DNA of 64,000 bases from an uncultured Lachnospiraceae bacterium (lineage in GTDB: Bacteria > Bacillota > Clostridia > Lachnospirales > Lachnospiraceae), in NCBI GenBank assembly GCA_944380605.1, contig CALWIA010000001.1, positions 54,663-118,662 on the forward strand, written 5' to 3'. This document shows, piece after piece, positions 34,819 through 44,648 of this stretch; position 1 is the first letter of the stretch, and each line of letters begins with the position of its first letter. The notes under the pieces are model-generated. The model had not been told where the DNA came from. It searched no databases and worked only from the letters and a program-made list of their open reading frames with translations. Both the position numbers and the translations under genes were made by a program.

Positions 34819-34919
34819 GCCGTTTCTCTCTCCCCCTTCTGATTCTGTCTTCTCATTCTAACATTTCCCTTTTTTAATGTAAAGGTTTTACTTTTCTCTT
34901 ACAAATAGAAAATTTTACG

Positions 34920-34947
34920 TGCACAAATTGTCAAAAAATAGTATAAT
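34920..34947 (+). promoter_or_regulatory. Promoter of the SH3-domain membrane protein gene
   Basis: A perfect TATAAT (34942-34947) lies 16 bases after TGCACA, a four-of-six match to the -35 consensus. The start codon is 48 bases downstream. Confidence 0.5.
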
Positions 34948-34995
34948 GAATCTAATGATTGTTCATTCGATTCTAACCCGCAAAGGAGGATATCT

Positions 34996-35829
34996 ATGGC
35001 AGCACCGGATACAAGCAGCAGTTGGGAAAAAATACGTCAGGGCGTCAAGGAAGCGGAGACCCTGATCGGTCAGAAAAAATACAATCTGTCTATGGTAAAA
35101 TCCCGTCAGACACTGGAATATATGGTCCGCTGCCTGTGTGAAAAGGCAGCCATCGTCGATTCGGACCTGTCCGCGGCCATCGACGAGCTGTACAGCGGCC
35201 GCTGGATCAGCAAGACCACCTGCGAACACTATCACAAGATCCGCATGCTGGGCAACAAGGCCGTCCACGAAGGCAGCGAAAACGCCTACGACGCCAACCA
35301 GGCGTATCACCTGCTTTCTCAGGAGGTATATACGTTTGCCAACGATTACAACAGCCGGAAGCGCCGCCCGGCGCCGGCGTCCTCCCAGCAGGCCAGGAAG
35401 CGGCCGGCGTCCGGAGGCAGCCGCAGCCGGAAACGGCAGCAGACCGGTCCGCTGCCTTTCTCCTCAGTGGAGCTGATCCGGGTCGGCGCCATTGCCGTCG
35501 CGGTGATTCTCCTGATCGTCATCATCCGGGTCCTGATGCCCGGCAAAGACGACGCCGCGGAGACCTCGGCGCCTGTGACCACCGAGTCCACCCTTCCCGA
35601 GACCCAGCCGGAGCCGGAGACCATGGCGGAAACCACGCCGGCGCCTGTATACCGCACCACGGACAACCTGAACGTGCGGTCTCAGCCTTCTACCGATGGC
35701 GAGCGCCTGGGACTTCTGGAAGCCGGAACCGTCGTGGATTACATCGACGCCTATGACGACGAATGGGCCATTATCAGCTACAACGGTTCGGAGGCCTATG
35801 TGGCCAGCCAGTACCTGACCCGCGACTGA
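34996..35829 (+). CDS. Membrane protein with DUF4145-like and bacterial SH3 domains
   Basis: The 277-residue protein has three parts. Residues 1-115 are helical and DUF4145-like, with the family's LGNKAVHEGSEN motif. A basic Lys/Arg/Pro linker leads to one membrane helix (about 155-178, IRVGAIAVAVILLIVIIRVL). After a Thr/Pro/Glu-rich spacer, residues 213-275 are an SH3b domain (NLNVRSQPSTDGERLGLLEAGTVV and AYVASQYL). The SH3b domain would face the wall and bind peptidoglycan, while the DUF4145 part stays inside. Its function is unknown; wall sensing is an inference. AAAGGAGG precedes the ATG. Confidence 0.8.
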   Translation: MAAPDTSSSWEKIRQGVKEAETLIGQKKYNLSMVKSRQTLEYMVRCLCEKAAIVDSDLSAAIDELYSGRWISKTTCEHYHKIRMLGNKAVHEGSENAYDANQAYHLLSQEVYTFANDYNSRKRRPAPASSQQARKRPASGGSRSRKRQQTGPLPFSSVELIRVGAIAVAVILLIVIIRVLMPGKDDAAETSAPVTTESTLPETQPEPETMAETTPAPVYRTTDNLNVRSQPSTDGERLGLLEAGTVVDYIDAYDDEWAIISYNGSEAYVASQYLTRD

Positions 35830-35861
35830 TCCTGTACGAATCTTTGTGCATAACTTATAAA

Positions 35862-35889
35862 AATACAGCCGTTCCGGCTGTATTTTTTC
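35862..35889 (+). terminator. Terminator after the SH3-domain gene
   Basis: AATACAGCC-GTTCC-GGCTGTATT is a nine-base-pair hairpin followed by TTTT. Confidence 0.8.
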
Positions 35890-35944
35890 TGTATTTTATA
35901 GTGGTTTTTTTTCAGAAAAAGAGTATGATGTTAAAGAACTGGTT

Positions 35945-35973
35945 TTTACGGACAGGCGTTTCCTACCTATTAT
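35945..35973 (+). promoter_or_regulatory. Promoter of the V-type ATPase operon
   Basis: TTTACG (35945-35950), 17 bases, TATTAT (35968-35973), about 58 bases before the first gene. Confidence 0.6.
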
Positions 35974-36030
35974 ATGGACACGCGGCTCCAGAAAGACCAG
36001 CGGCTGACAACAAGACAAGGAGGGAACGAC

Positions 36031-36342
36031 GTGAATCATGTAATCGACCGATTGTCTGATATCGAGCACGACGCCGGAGCCATTATGGACGGCGCCAATG
36101 CCCGTAAAAAAGAAATCGCAAAAGAAATGGCAGATAAGACGGCTGCCTTTGACGCGCAGCTGGAACAGGAAACTGCCGGACGGATCCAGGCGCTTCGGGA
36201 AGAAATGGAGCGCTCCATGCAGAAGCGGCTGGCCGAATTGAAGGCGGAAGCGGACGCGCAGGCCCGGCAGCTGGAAGAAACCTATGAGGCCCGGCACACC
36301 GACTACGCCCGGCAGCTGTTTCAGGCCGTGACCAAGGGGTGA
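36031..36342 (+). CDS. V-type ATPase subunit G/H
   Basis: The 103-residue protein is almost entirely a charged coiled coil (IAKEMADKTAAFDAQLEQE, then RIQALREEMERSMQKRLAEL) and pairs with subunit E to form the peripheral stalk. The start is the GTG at 36031 because AAGGAGG lies seven bases before it; an ATG-initiated frame further upstream has no ribosome site. First gene of the ATPase operon. Confidence 0.85.
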   Translation: MNHVIDRLSDIEHDAGAIMDGANARKKEIAKEMADKTAAFDAQLEQETAGRIQALREEMERSMQKRLAELKAEADAQARQLEETYEARHTDYARQLFQAVTKG

Positions 36343-36346
36343 TTCT

Positions 36347-37411
36347 ATGACCGGATTACTTGCCTACAGCGGCATCACCGCCAAAATCCAGGCCATGGAA
36401 AGCAAGCTGATCCAGGAAGACCGGCTGAGGGAAATGGCTTCTCTGGATTCGGTGCCCCAGGCGCTGGAATACCTGAAGCGGCAGCCCGCCTATGAAGGGA
36501 TTTTTGACGACATGGAACAGCAGCCCCACCGCGGCGAGATCGAGCAGCGGCTGCTTCTGTCCAAGTACCGGGACTTTGCCAAACTGTACCGGTTTTCCCA
36601 GGCGTCTCAGCGGCATTTCCTGGATCTGTATTTTCTGCACTATGAGATCGCCGTATTGAAGCGCTGTCTCCGATGCGTCCTGGACCACCGTCCGGTAGAC
36701 CTGGATTTGTCCATGTTCCAGAGCTTTTTTGAAAAGCATTCCGGCCTGGACTTGATCCGCCTTTCTTCTGCCGCCGACATGCAGGAGTTTGTCGCCGGCC
36801 TGGAAGGAAGCGTTTTTTACCGTCTTCTGACCCAGCTGGCCGCCGGCGGCAAAGCCACGCTGTTCGATTATGAATTGAACATGGACCTGCTGTATTTCCG
36901 CACCATGTGGAAGGCCGCCGGCTCCCTGTCCCGGAAAGAAGAACGGATCCTGACCCGGTGCCTGGGCACCCGGCTGGATATGCTGAATATCCAGTGGATC
37001 TACCGCTCCAAAAAATATTACCCGCTGCCGCCGGCAGACATCTATTCGCTGCTGATTCCCGTGCAGCACCGGCTGAAAAAAGAGGAACTTCAGAAACTGG
37101 CGTCGGCTTCCGGCTTAAGCGAATTTTTCGCCGCTTTGAAAAGCACCGCCTACAGTTCCCTTTCGCAGGCGGAACTGGAAGACGGACGGAATCTGGAGGA
37201 TCTCTGCACCGAAGCGCTGGACCGGATTTACCGGATCACCAGCCGGAGACAGCCCTATTCCATCGCTTCCCTGAACTCCTACCTGTACTTCAAGGAAGAG
37301 GAGATTCAGAAAATCATCACGGTCATAGAGGGCATCCGATATGGCCTGGGAGCAGACACCATCTGTTCCTATGTAATTAAAAATGAAAGGAGGGCTCGCA
37401 GGCATGATTGA
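36347..37411 (+). CDS. ntpC: V-type ATPase subunit C (AC39/NtpC)
   Basis: The 354-residue protein is the socket linking the central rotor (subunits D and F) to the membrane ring. Its three similar helical domains and AC39-family features can be seen (TGLLAYSGITAKIQAMESKLI at the start, DLLYFRTMWKAAGSL in the middle). It follows subunit G/H by four bases and overlaps subunit I by eight. Confidence 0.9.
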   Translation: MTGLLAYSGITAKIQAMESKLIQEDRLREMASLDSVPQALEYLKRQPAYEGIFDDMEQQPHRGEIEQRLLLSKYRDFAKLYRFSQASQRHFLDLYFLHYEIAVLKRCLRCVLDHRPVDLDLSMFQSFFEKHSGLDLIRLSSAADMQEFVAGLEGSVFYRLLTQLAAGGKATLFDYELNMDLLYFRTMWKAAGSLSRKEERILTRCLGTRLDMLNIQWIYRSKKYYPLPPADIYSLLIPVQHRLKKEELQKLASASGLSEFFAALKSTAYSSLSQAELEDGRNLEDLCTEALDRIYRITSRRQPYSIASLNSYLYFKEEEIQKIITVIEGIRYGLGADTICSYVIKNERRARRHD

Positions 37412-39329
37412 GAAAATGAAGTTTCTGAGCGTCATCGGCCACCAGGACGACATTGACCGCGTCATCGACCAGTATCTGTCCCGATACGAAATCCAGTTTG
37501 AGAACGCGCTGTCCGAGCTGAAAAACGTGCAGGGACTGCGGCCTTTCATGGCATCCAACCCTTACCGGGAGGTCTATCAGAAAGCCTGTGAACTGACGGC
37601 TTCCCTGGGAGACGTCTCTTCCGTCCCGGCCCGGCCCCTCTCCCCCGAGGAAGCCGCCGGCATCGTAAACCAGTGCGCCGGCCGACTGAACCGGCTCTCC
37701 GCCGCGAAAGCCGAACTGGAGGAACAGATGGAATCCTGCCGGACCTCGCTGGACAAAATCTCCCATTTTACGGAACTGGACTACGACTTAAGCGCCATTC
37801 TCCATTTCCGCTACATCAAATTCCGGTTCGGCCGGATCACCCGGGAATACTACGGCAAATTCATGGATTTTGTCTACGATTCCATGGACACGGTGGTATA
37901 CCGGTGCGCGGAAGACGACGAGTACATCTGGCTGGTCTATTTTGTGCCGGAAAGTTTAAGTGACAAAATCGACGCCATCTACGCGTCCATGCACTTTGAG
38001 CGGATTTTTGTGCCGGACGAGTACCAGGGCACGCCTATGGAAGCCGCGGACCGGCTGAAAGAACAGATGCAGCAGTTAAACGGCCGCATCCGGGCCCAGG
38101 AACAGGAAATTTTCCGGACCTTGAACGACCGGAAGGAGAATCTGGTCAATGCCTGCCGCCGGCTGGCGGATTTTGACAAAAACTTCGAGATCCGCAGACT
38201 GGCCGCCTGCACCAAGGCCGACGAACATACCTATTACATCCTCTGCGGGTGGATGACGGAGAAAGACGCGAAAAAGCTGGAAAAGGAAATGTCCGACGAC
38301 ACCATGGTCTTCTGCATCATTGAAAACGACCACAGCAACATCGTCAGCCGGCCGCCCACCAAGCTGATCAACCCGCGGCTGTTCAAACCTTTTGAGATGT
38401 TTGTGGACATGTACGGCCTGCCGGCCTACAACGAAATCGACCCCACCATTCTCATCAGCCTGACCTATTCCTTTTTCTTCGGATTTATGTTCGGAGACGT
38501 GGGGCAGGGCCTCTGCTTGATGATCGGCGGATTTCTGCTGTATCATTTCAAAAAAATCAACCTGGCGGGCATCATTTCCCGCTGCGGGCTGTTTTCCGTT
38601 CTGTTCGGCTTTCTCTTCGGCAGCCTGTTCGGGTTTGAGGACGTGATCCCGGCCCTGTGGCTGCGGCCCCGGGAAGCCATGATGCAGGTTCCGTTTGTCG
38701 GGCGCTTGAACACCGTGTTCATCATCGCCGTAGGCATCGGCATGTGCGTCATCCTGCTGACCATGGTGTTAAACATCATCAACAGCTGCCGGGAACACGA
38801 TCCGGAAGAGATCTGGTTTGATACCAACGGCGTGGCCGGACTGGTGTTTTACGGCTCCCTTACGGTGACGCTGGCCCTGTTCATGACCGGCCATACGCTG
38901 CCGGCCGCCGCGGTTTTGGCGGTGATGTTTCTGCTGCCGCTGCTGGTGATCTTCTGCAAAGAACCGCTGGCAGCCCTGCTGGAAAAGAAAAAGGACATTC
39001 TTCCCGACAGCCGGGTGATGTTCTTTGTCCAGGGATTTTTCGAACTGTTTGAGGTGTGTCTGAGTTATTTTTCCAACACCCTTTCCTTCGTCCGTGTGGG
39101 CGCCTTCGCGGTCAGCCACGCGGCCATGATGGAAGTGGTGCTGATGCTGGCCGGCGCGGAAGCCGGCGGCAGTCCCAACTGGCTGGTAGTGGTGCTGGGC
39201 AACCTGTTCGTCTGCGGCATGGAGGGTCTGATCGTCGGCATCCAGGTGCTGCGTCTGGAATACTACGAGCTGTTCAGCCGGTTCTACCGCGGAACGGGAC
39301 GGGCCTTCAAGCCCTACGGAAAAGCCTGA
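37404..39329 (+). CDS. ntpI: V-type ATPase subunit I (stator, a-subunit)
   Basis: The 641-residue protein has a soluble stalk half with coiled coils (1-330) and a membrane half (about 340-640) with seven to eight helices. These include PTILISLTYSFFFGFMFGDVGQG and SNTLSFVRVGAFAVSHAAMM, which carries the Arg essential for ion transfer to the c-ring. The ATG at 37404 begins MIEKMKF with AGGAGG ten bases before; an in-frame ATG at 37383 contains that ribosome site and is not used. It overlaps ntpC by eight bases. Confidence 0.94.
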   Translation: MIEKMKFLSVIGHQDDIDRVIDQYLSRYEIQFENALSELKNVQGLRPFMASNPYREVYQKACELTASLGDVSSVPARPLSPEEAAGIVNQCAGRLNRLSAAKAELEEQMESCRTSLDKISHFTELDYDLSAILHFRYIKFRFGRITREYYGKFMDFVYDSMDTVVYRCAEDDEYIWLVYFVPESLSDKIDAIYASMHFERIFVPDEYQGTPMEAADRLKEQMQQLNGRIRAQEQEIFRTLNDRKENLVNACRRLADFDKNFEIRRLAACTKADEHTYYILCGWMTEKDAKKLEKEMSDDTMVFCIIENDHSNIVSRPPTKLINPRLFKPFEMFVDMYGLPAYNEIDPTILISLTYSFFFGFMFGDVGQGLCLMIGGFLLYHFKKINLAGIISRCGLFSVLFGFLFGSLFGFEDVIPALWLRPREAMMQVPFVGRLNTVFIIAVGIGMCVILLTMVLNIINSCREHDPEEIWFDTNGVAGLVFYGSLTVTLALFMTGHTLPAAAVLAVMFLLPLLVIFCKEPLAALLEKKKDILPDSRVMFFVQGFFELFEVCLSYFSNTLSFVRVGAFAVSHAAMMEVVLMLAGAEAGGSPNWLVVVLGNLFVCGMEGLIVGIQVLRLEYYELFSRFYRGTGRAFKPYGKA

Positions 39330-39382
39330 ACCCATGTTATGACCTATCACGATACAAGCATATAAGAAAAGGAGAATTCACT

Positions 39383-39811
39383 ATGAGCTTACTTGTTAAA
39401 ATCACTCTGGCCGCTGCACTGATCTTAAGCATCGTCGTTCCCTTCGGCGCTTTCGCCGCCGGCGAAAAGACCCGGGGACGCTATAAAACCGCTCTGGCCG
39501 TCAACGTATTTCTGTTCTTCGGCACCCTGCTGGTATCTTCCGCGCTGATGTTCTCCGGCACCGCGTTTGCCGCGGAGGCCGCTGCAGACACCAGCAGTTC
39601 CTTAGGAATGGGATGCCTGGCTGCCGCCCTTTCCACCGGCATGTCCTGCATCGGCGGCGGCATCGCCGTTTCCGCGGCCGCTTCCGCGGCTCTGGGCGCC
39701 ATCAGTGAAGATGGCTCCATCCTTGGTAAATCGCTGATCTTCGTAGGTCTTGCCGAAGGTGTCTGCCTGTATGGACTGATCATTTCCTTTATGATCCTGG
39801 GCAACTTCTAA
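39383..39811 (+). CDS. ntpK: V-type ATPase subunit K (membrane rotor c-subunit)
   Basis: The 142-residue protein has four hydrophobic helices. Only the second hairpin looks like a canonical c-subunit: CIGGGIAVSAAASAALGAISED, then SLIFVGLAEGVCLYGLIISF with the ion-carrying Glu. The first hairpin (VKITLAAALILSIVVPFGAF and AVNVFLFFGTLLVSSALMF) lacks the GxGxG pattern and any carboxylate. This gives one ion site per four helices, as in V-type rotors. The Gln and Tyr that help bind Na+ in Enterococcus NtpK are not at the matching places, so ion choice is open. AAGGAG lies eight bases upstream. Confidence 0.9.
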   Translation: MSLLVKITLAAALILSIVVPFGAFAAGEKTRGRYKTALAVNVFLFFGTLLVSSALMFSGTAFAAEAAADTSSSLGMGCLAAALSTGMSCIGGGIAVSAAASAALGAISEDGSILGKSLIFVGLAEGVCLYGLIISFMILGNF

Positions 39812-39815
39812 GTCT

Positions 39816-40121
39816 ATGAAGATGTATCTGATCAGCGACAACATCGACACCTATACCGGCATGCGCCTGGCAGGCGTCGAGGGAGCCGTTGTCCATGAAC
39901 GAAACGAGCTTCTGCAGGAACTGGATAAGGTCATGGCCGACAAAGAGGTGGGAATCGTGCTGCTGACGGAGAAATTCGGCAGAGATTTCCCGGATATCGT
40001 AAACCGGGTAAAAATGAACCGCATGCCTCTGTTTGTGGAGATTCCCGACCGACATGGCACCGGCCGCAAGCCGGACTTTATCACGTCCTATGTCAACGAA
40101 GCAATCGGATTAAAACTATAG
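39816..40121 (+). CDS. ntpG: V-type ATPase subunit F
   Basis: The 101-residue rotor-shaft protein has the F-subunit fold, visible in MYLISDNIDTYTGMRLAGVEG, VGIVLLTEKFG and MPLFVEIPDRHG. It starts four bases after ntpK. Confidence 0.92.
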   Translation: MKMYLISDNIDTYTGMRLAGVEGAVVHERNELLQELDKVMADKEVGIVLLTEKFGRDFPDIVNRVKMNRMPLFVEIPDRHGTGRKPDFITSYVNEAIGLKL

Positions 40122-40137
40122 AAGAGAGGTGGCCGTC

Positions 40138-40740
40138 TTGACAACAGAAGAAAAGTTAGAACATTTTCAGCAGTACTGTATGGAAAGCGCCAGAGTCCGC
40201 AGCGCGCGGATGCTGGACGAGTACACCCAGGCCCTGGAAAAGTCTTTCAGCGAACACCAGGGAGACGCACGCCGCCGCGCGGATATGGAAGTTCAGGCGG
40301 AAAAAGAAAAAATCCAGAAGGAAACCAATAAAAAGCTGTCCATCGAGCAGATCAACATCCGGCGCGTCTTCAGCCGCAGGCAGCGGGAACTGAAGGAAAA
40401 GCTGTTTGTGGAGCTGCGGGACATGCTGGCCAATTTTATCGAAACGCCCCAGTACATCGAAATGCTGGAGCGCCAGATTGCCCAGGCCATGGAAGTGGCC
40501 GGCAGCGAACCGGTGATCATCTACATGGATCCCAGTGATGAAGACAAGGTCCGCCGCCTCTCCTTCCAGCACAAGGCGGATATCCGCATCAGCGAATACT
40601 CCTTCCTGGGCGGCACCCGGGCAGTGATCCCCTCCAAAAACATCCTTATGGACAATTCCTTTGAAACCCGGATGGCCGAGGAAAAGGAAAATTTCCAGTT
40701 CGATCTGGAAGTGACGACAGGAGGCGGCATGCATGGCTAA
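40138..40740 (+). CDS. ntpE: V-type ATPase subunit E (peripheral stalk)
   Basis: The about 200-residue protein has an N-terminal coiled coil (RRRADMEVQAEKEKIQKETN) and a globular end (PVIIYMDPSDEDKVRRL, GGTRAVIPSKNILMDNSFETRM). The start is taken as TTG at 40138, giving a terminus TTEEKLEHF typical of the family, with AGAGGTGG eight bases before; a GTG at 40129 in the same frame is the alternative. It overlaps ntpA by eight bases. Confidence 0.9.
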   Translation: MTTEEKLEHFQQYCMESARVRSARMLDEYTQALEKSFSEHQGDARRRADMEVQAEKEKIQKETNKKLSIEQINIRRVFSRRQRELKEKLFVELRDMLANFIETPQYIEMLERQIAQAMEVAGSEPVIIYMDPSDEDKVRRLSFQHKADIRISEYSFLGGTRAVIPSKNILMDNSFETRMAEEKENFQFDLEVTTGGGMHG

Positions 40741-42499
40741 GACAGGAAAAATCTACGGCATCAACGGTCCCATCGTCCACATCAAAGGCGACGTGGGACT
40801 GGAAATGCACGAAATGGTATATGTAGGCAATGAAAATCTGATCGGAGAGGTCATCGGCCTCAACTCCGACGACACCATCATCGAGGTATATGAGGAAACC
40901 ACCGGCATGAAGCCCGGCGAAACCGTGACCGGAACCGGTTCTCCGGTGTCTGTTACGCTGGCTCCCGGCATCCTCAACAACATTTTTGACGGCATCGAAC
41001 GGCCCTTAAGCGAAATTGCCAGAGAAACCGGCTTTTACATCGGCCGCGGCGTCAACGTGGACTCTCTGGACGTGCACAAGCGCTGGGACACCCACATCAC
41101 CGTGAAAAAGGGCGACCATCTTTTCCCCGGCGCCATCATCGCCGAAGTTCCGGAAACGCCGGCCATTGTCCACAAGGTTATGCTGCCGCCGGATCTGGAA
41201 GGCTACGTGCTGGACGTGGTTCCCGATGGCAGCTATACCATACAGGAGCGGCTTCTGACGCTGCAGCTCCCCGACGGGACGGAAAAAGAGATCACCATGA
41301 CCCAGAAGTGGCCCATCCGCGTTCCCCGGCCCATGGCCAAACGGTACCCGGCCTCTGTGCCTCTGATCACCGGCCAGCGGATTCTGGACACCCTGTTTCC
41401 CCTGGCAAAAGGCGGCACCGCCGCGATTCCCGGCGGTTTCGGCACCGGCAAAACCATGACCCAGCATCAGATCGCCAAATGGTCCGACGCGGATATTATC
41501 ATCTACATCGGCTGCGGCGAGCGGGGCAACGAAATGACCCAGGTGCTGGAAGAATTCAGCGAACTGATCGACCCCAAATCCGGCAATCCGCTGATGGACC
41601 GCACCACGCTGATCGCCAACACGTCCAACATGCCGGTGGCGGCCCGGGAAGCCAGCCTGTATTCCGGTCTGACGCTGGCGGAATACTACCGGGACATGGG
41701 CTATGACGTGGCCATTATGGCCGATTCCACTTCCCGATGGGCCGAAGCGCTGCGGGAACTGTCCGGACGTCTGGAAGAAATGCCGGCGGAGGAAGGCTTC
41801 CCGGCCTACCTGGCTTCCCGGCTTTCCGCGTTCTACGAGCGGGCCGGCATGGTGCAGAATTTAAACGGAACCGAAGGCTCCGTCTCCATTATCGGCGCCG
41901 TGTCCCCCCAGGGCGGCGACTTTTCCGAGCCTGTCACCCAGAACACCAAGCGGTTTGTCCGCTGCTTCTGGGGGCTGGACAAATCCCTGGCCTACGCCAG
42001 ACATTACCCGGCCATCCAGTGGATGACCAGTTATTCCGAATATTTGAACGATCTGGCGCCCTGGTATACCGACCACGTGGACAAACGGTTCATCGACTAC
42101 CGCAATCAGCTGATGTACCTGCTGAACCAGGAAAACAGCCTGATGGAAATCGTCAAGCTGATCGGCGGCGACGTGCTGCCGGACGACCAGAAGCTGATTC
42201 TGGAGATCGCCAAGGTCATTCGGGTGGGATTCCTGCAGCAGAACGCGTTCCACAAAGACGATACCTGCGTTCCCATGGAAAAGCAGTTCGCCATGATGGA
42301 CGTGATCCTATACCTGTACCGGAAATCCCGGTCCCTGGTATCCATGGGCATGCCCATGTCGGTGCTGAAAGAGGACAAGATGTTCGAAAAAGTCATCGCG
42401 ATGAAATACGACATTCCCAACGACAAGCCGGAAATGTTTGAACAGTACAAAAAGGACATTGACGCGTTCTATGAATCCGTCATTGAACGCAACGCGTAA
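40733..42499 (+). CDS. ntpA: V-type ATPase catalytic subunit A
   Basis: The 588-residue catalytic subunit hydrolyses or makes ATP. Walker A is GGFGTGKT at 234-241, followed by IIYIGCGERGNEMTQVLEEF, the non-homologous bulge region typical of A subunits, and VAIMADSTSRWAEALRE. The C-terminal helical domain is complete. The GGAGG site lies inside ntpE. Confidence 0.97.
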   Translation: MAKTGKIYGINGPIVHIKGDVGLEMHEMVYVGNENLIGEVIGLNSDDTIIEVYEETTGMKPGETVTGTGSPVSVTLAPGILNNIFDGIERPLSEIARETGFYIGRGVNVDSLDVHKRWDTHITVKKGDHLFPGAIIAEVPETPAIVHKVMLPPDLEGYVLDVVPDGSYTIQERLLTLQLPDGTEKEITMTQKWPIRVPRPMAKRYPASVPLITGQRILDTLFPLAKGGTAAIPGGFGTGKTMTQHQIAKWSDADIIIYIGCGERGNEMTQVLEEFSELIDPKSGNPLMDRTTLIANTSNMPVAAREASLYSGLTLAEYYRDMGYDVAIMADSTSRWAEALRELSGRLEEMPAEEGFPAYLASRLSAFYERAGMVQNLNGTEGSVSIIGAVSPQGGDFSEPVTQNTKRFVRCFWGLDKSLAYARHYPAIQWMTSYSEYLNDLAPWYTDHVDKRFIDYRNQLMYLLNQENSLMEIVKLIGGDVLPDDQKLILEIAKVIRVGFLQQNAFHKDDTCVPMEKQFAMMDVILYLYRKSRSLVSMGMPMSVLKEDKMFEKVIAMKYDIPNDKPEMFEQYKKDIDAFYESVIERNA

Positions 42500-42514
42500 G
42501 GAGGTGCCGCAACT

Positions 42515-43951
42515 ATGGCAATTGAATATCTGGGCCTGAGCGCCATCAACGGGCCTCTGGTGGTCCTGGAAGGCGTCCGCGGCGCCAGCTATGATGAAAT
42601 CGTGGAGATGACTGTAGGCGGCAGGGAAAAGAAACTGGGCCGCATCATCGAAGTATACGAAGACAAGGCCATTATCCAGGTGTTTGAAGGCACCGACGGC
42701 ATGGCCCTGCGCAACACCCACACCCGCCTCACCGGCCATCCCATGGAGCTGGCCGTATCCGAAGAAATGCTGGGCCGCACCTTCAACGGCATCGGCCAGC
42801 CCATCGACGGGTTGGGAGACATCCGCTCCGACGTAAAGCTGGATGTCAACGGCAAGCCCTTAAACCCGGTTACCCGTGAATATCCCCGCAACTACATCCG
42901 CACCGGCATTTCCGCCATCGACGGACTGACCACGCTGATCCGGGGACAGAAGCTACCGATTTTCTCCGGCAACGGCCTGCCCCACGACGACCTGGCGGCA
43001 CAGATTGTGCAGCAGGCCTCTCTGGGAGACGATTCCGACGAAGAGTTCGCCATCGTCTTCGCCGCCATGGGCGTCAAGCACGACGTGGCGGATTTCTTCC
43101 GCCGCACCTTTGAAGAAAGCGGCGTCTCCTCCCACGTGGCCATGTTTGTCAACCTGGCCAACGATCCGGTGGTAGAACGGCTGATTACCCCTAAGGTGGC
43201 CCTGACGCTGGCGGAATACCTGGCCTTTGAAAAAGGCATGCACATCCTGGTAATTCTGACGGACATGACCTCTTTCGCGGAAGCTATGCGGGAAGTCTCC
43301 TCTTCCAAGGGCGAGATCCCCTCCCGAAAAGGTTTCCCCGGCTACCTGTACAGCGAACTGGCGGCGATTTACGAGCGGGCCGGCATCGTCAAAGATGGAA
43401 AGGGTTCTGTGACCCAGATCCCCATTCTGACCATGCCCAACGACGACATCACCCATCCCATTCCCGACCTGACGGGATACATCACGGAAGGCCAGATCGT
43501 GCTGGACCGGAATTTAAACGGCCAGTCTATCTACCCGCCCATCAGCGTCCTGCCCTCCCTGTCCCGCCTGATGAAAGACGGCATCGGCGAGGGCTATACG
43601 CGGAAAGACCATCAAGACGTGGCCAACCAGCTGTTCTCCTGCTACGCCAAAGTGGGCGACGCCAGAGCCCTGGCCTCCGTCATCGGCGAAGACGAGCTTT
43701 CCGGGCTGGACAAACGGTATCTGGAGTTCGGCAAAGCCTTTGAACAGCATTTCATCGGCCAGTCGCCTACGGAAAACCGCACCATTGTGGACACGCTGAC
43801 CATCGGCTGGCAGCTGCTGGGCATGCTGCCCAGAGAAGAACTGGACCGGGTAGATACCCGGATTCTGGACGAATACTATGTGCCGGCGGACGGCGCTTCC
43901 GGCGCCCAGGAAACGTCCCAGGAGGCGCCTCTGACAGAACAGGAGGGATGA
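42515..43951 (+). CDS. ntpB: V-type ATPase regulatory subunit B
   Basis: The 478-residue non-catalytic subunit alternates with A in the head. It lacks a functional P-loop ([15 protein letters not shown] in its place), has [17 protein letters not shown], and ends in an acidic low-complexity tail. AAGGAGG precedes the ATG. Confidence 0.96.
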   Translation: MAIEYLGLSAINGPLVVLEGVRGASYDEIVEMTVGGREKKLGRIIEVYEDKAIIQVFEGTDGMALRNTHTRLTGHPMELAVSEEMLGRTFNGIGQPIDGLGDIRSDVKLDVNGKPLNPVTREYPRNYIRTGISAIDGLTTLIRGQKLPIFSGNGLPHDDLAAQIVQQASLGDDSDEEFAIVFAAMGVKHDVADFFRRTFEESGVSSHVAMFVNLANDPVVERLITPKVALTLAEYLAFEKGMHILVILTDMTSFAEAMREVSSSKGEIPSRKGFPGYLYSELAAIYERAGIVKDGKGSVTQIPILTMPNDDITHPIPDLTGYITEGQIVLDRNLNGQSIYPPISVLPSLSRLMKDGIGEGYTRKDHQDVANQLFSCYAKVGDARALASVIGEDELSGLDKRYLEFGKAFEQHFIGQSPTENRTIVDTLTIGWQLLGMLPREELDRVDTRILDEYYVPADGASGAQETSQEAPLTEQEG

Positions 43952-43955
43952 TCCT

Positions 43956-44570
43956 ATGGATCTGAACACATTTCCTACCAAGGGAAACCTGATGCTGGCC
44001 AAAAACTCCCTGGCGCTGGCCCGCCAGGGCTATGAGCTCATGGACAAAAAGCGCAACATCCTGATCCGGGAGCTTATGGATCTCATCGACCAGGCCAGAG
44101 ATATCCAGTCCGAAATCGACACCACCTTCCGGGAAGCCTACCAGGCCCTGCAAAAGGCCAACATTGAGCTGGGCATCAACTATGTGCAGGAAATCGGTTC
44201 TTCCGTCCCTGTGGAAAACGGCGTCCGGATTAAGGTCCGCAGCATCATGGGCACGGAAATTCCTCTGGTGCAGCACGAGCCGGAGCCTATGAACCTGACC
44301 TACGCCTATTACAGCACCCGGGAATCCCTGGACGAGGCCCGGGCCCGCTTTGAAAAGGTCAAAGAGCTGACCATCCGGCTGGCTATGGTGGAAAACTCCG
44401 CCTACCGGCTGGCCAGCAACATCAAAAAGACCCAGAAACGGGCCAATGCCCTGAAAAACATCACCATTCCCACCTATGAGTCTCTGACCAGAAACATTAC
44501 CAACGCGCTGGAGGAAAAAGACCGGGAAGAATTTACCCGGCTGAAGGTGATCAAGCGGATGCACCGCTGA
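43956..44570 (+). CDS. ntpD: V-type ATPase subunit D (rotor shaft)
   Basis: The 204-residue protein is the long central coiled coil. The family signatures are present: PTKGNLMLAKNSLALARQGYELMDKKRNIL at the start and ASNIKKTQKRANALKNITIP near the end. Last gene of the ATPase operon, four bases after ntpB. Confidence 0.95.
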   Translation: MDLNTFPTKGNLMLAKNSLALARQGYELMDKKRNILIRELMDLIDQARDIQSEIDTTFREAYQALQKANIELGINYVQEIGSSVPVENGVRIKVRSIMGTEIPLVQHEPEPMNLTYAYYSTRESLDEARARFEKVKELTIRLAMVENSAYRLASNIKKTQKRANALKNITIPTYESLTRNITNALEEKDREEFTRLKVIKRMHR

Positions 44571-44599
44571 CGCCTCTGCTTTCTTCGCGCCATCACAAA

Positions 44600-44636
44600 G
44601 GAGACGGTTCCCGAAAGAACCGCCTCCCTTTTTTAT
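44600..44636 (+). terminator. Terminator of the V-type ATPase operon
   Basis: GGAGACGGTTC and GAACCGCCTCC pair with one mismatch and are followed by CTTTTTT. Confidence 0.85.
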
Positions 44637-44648
44637 ATTGATCTGAGA

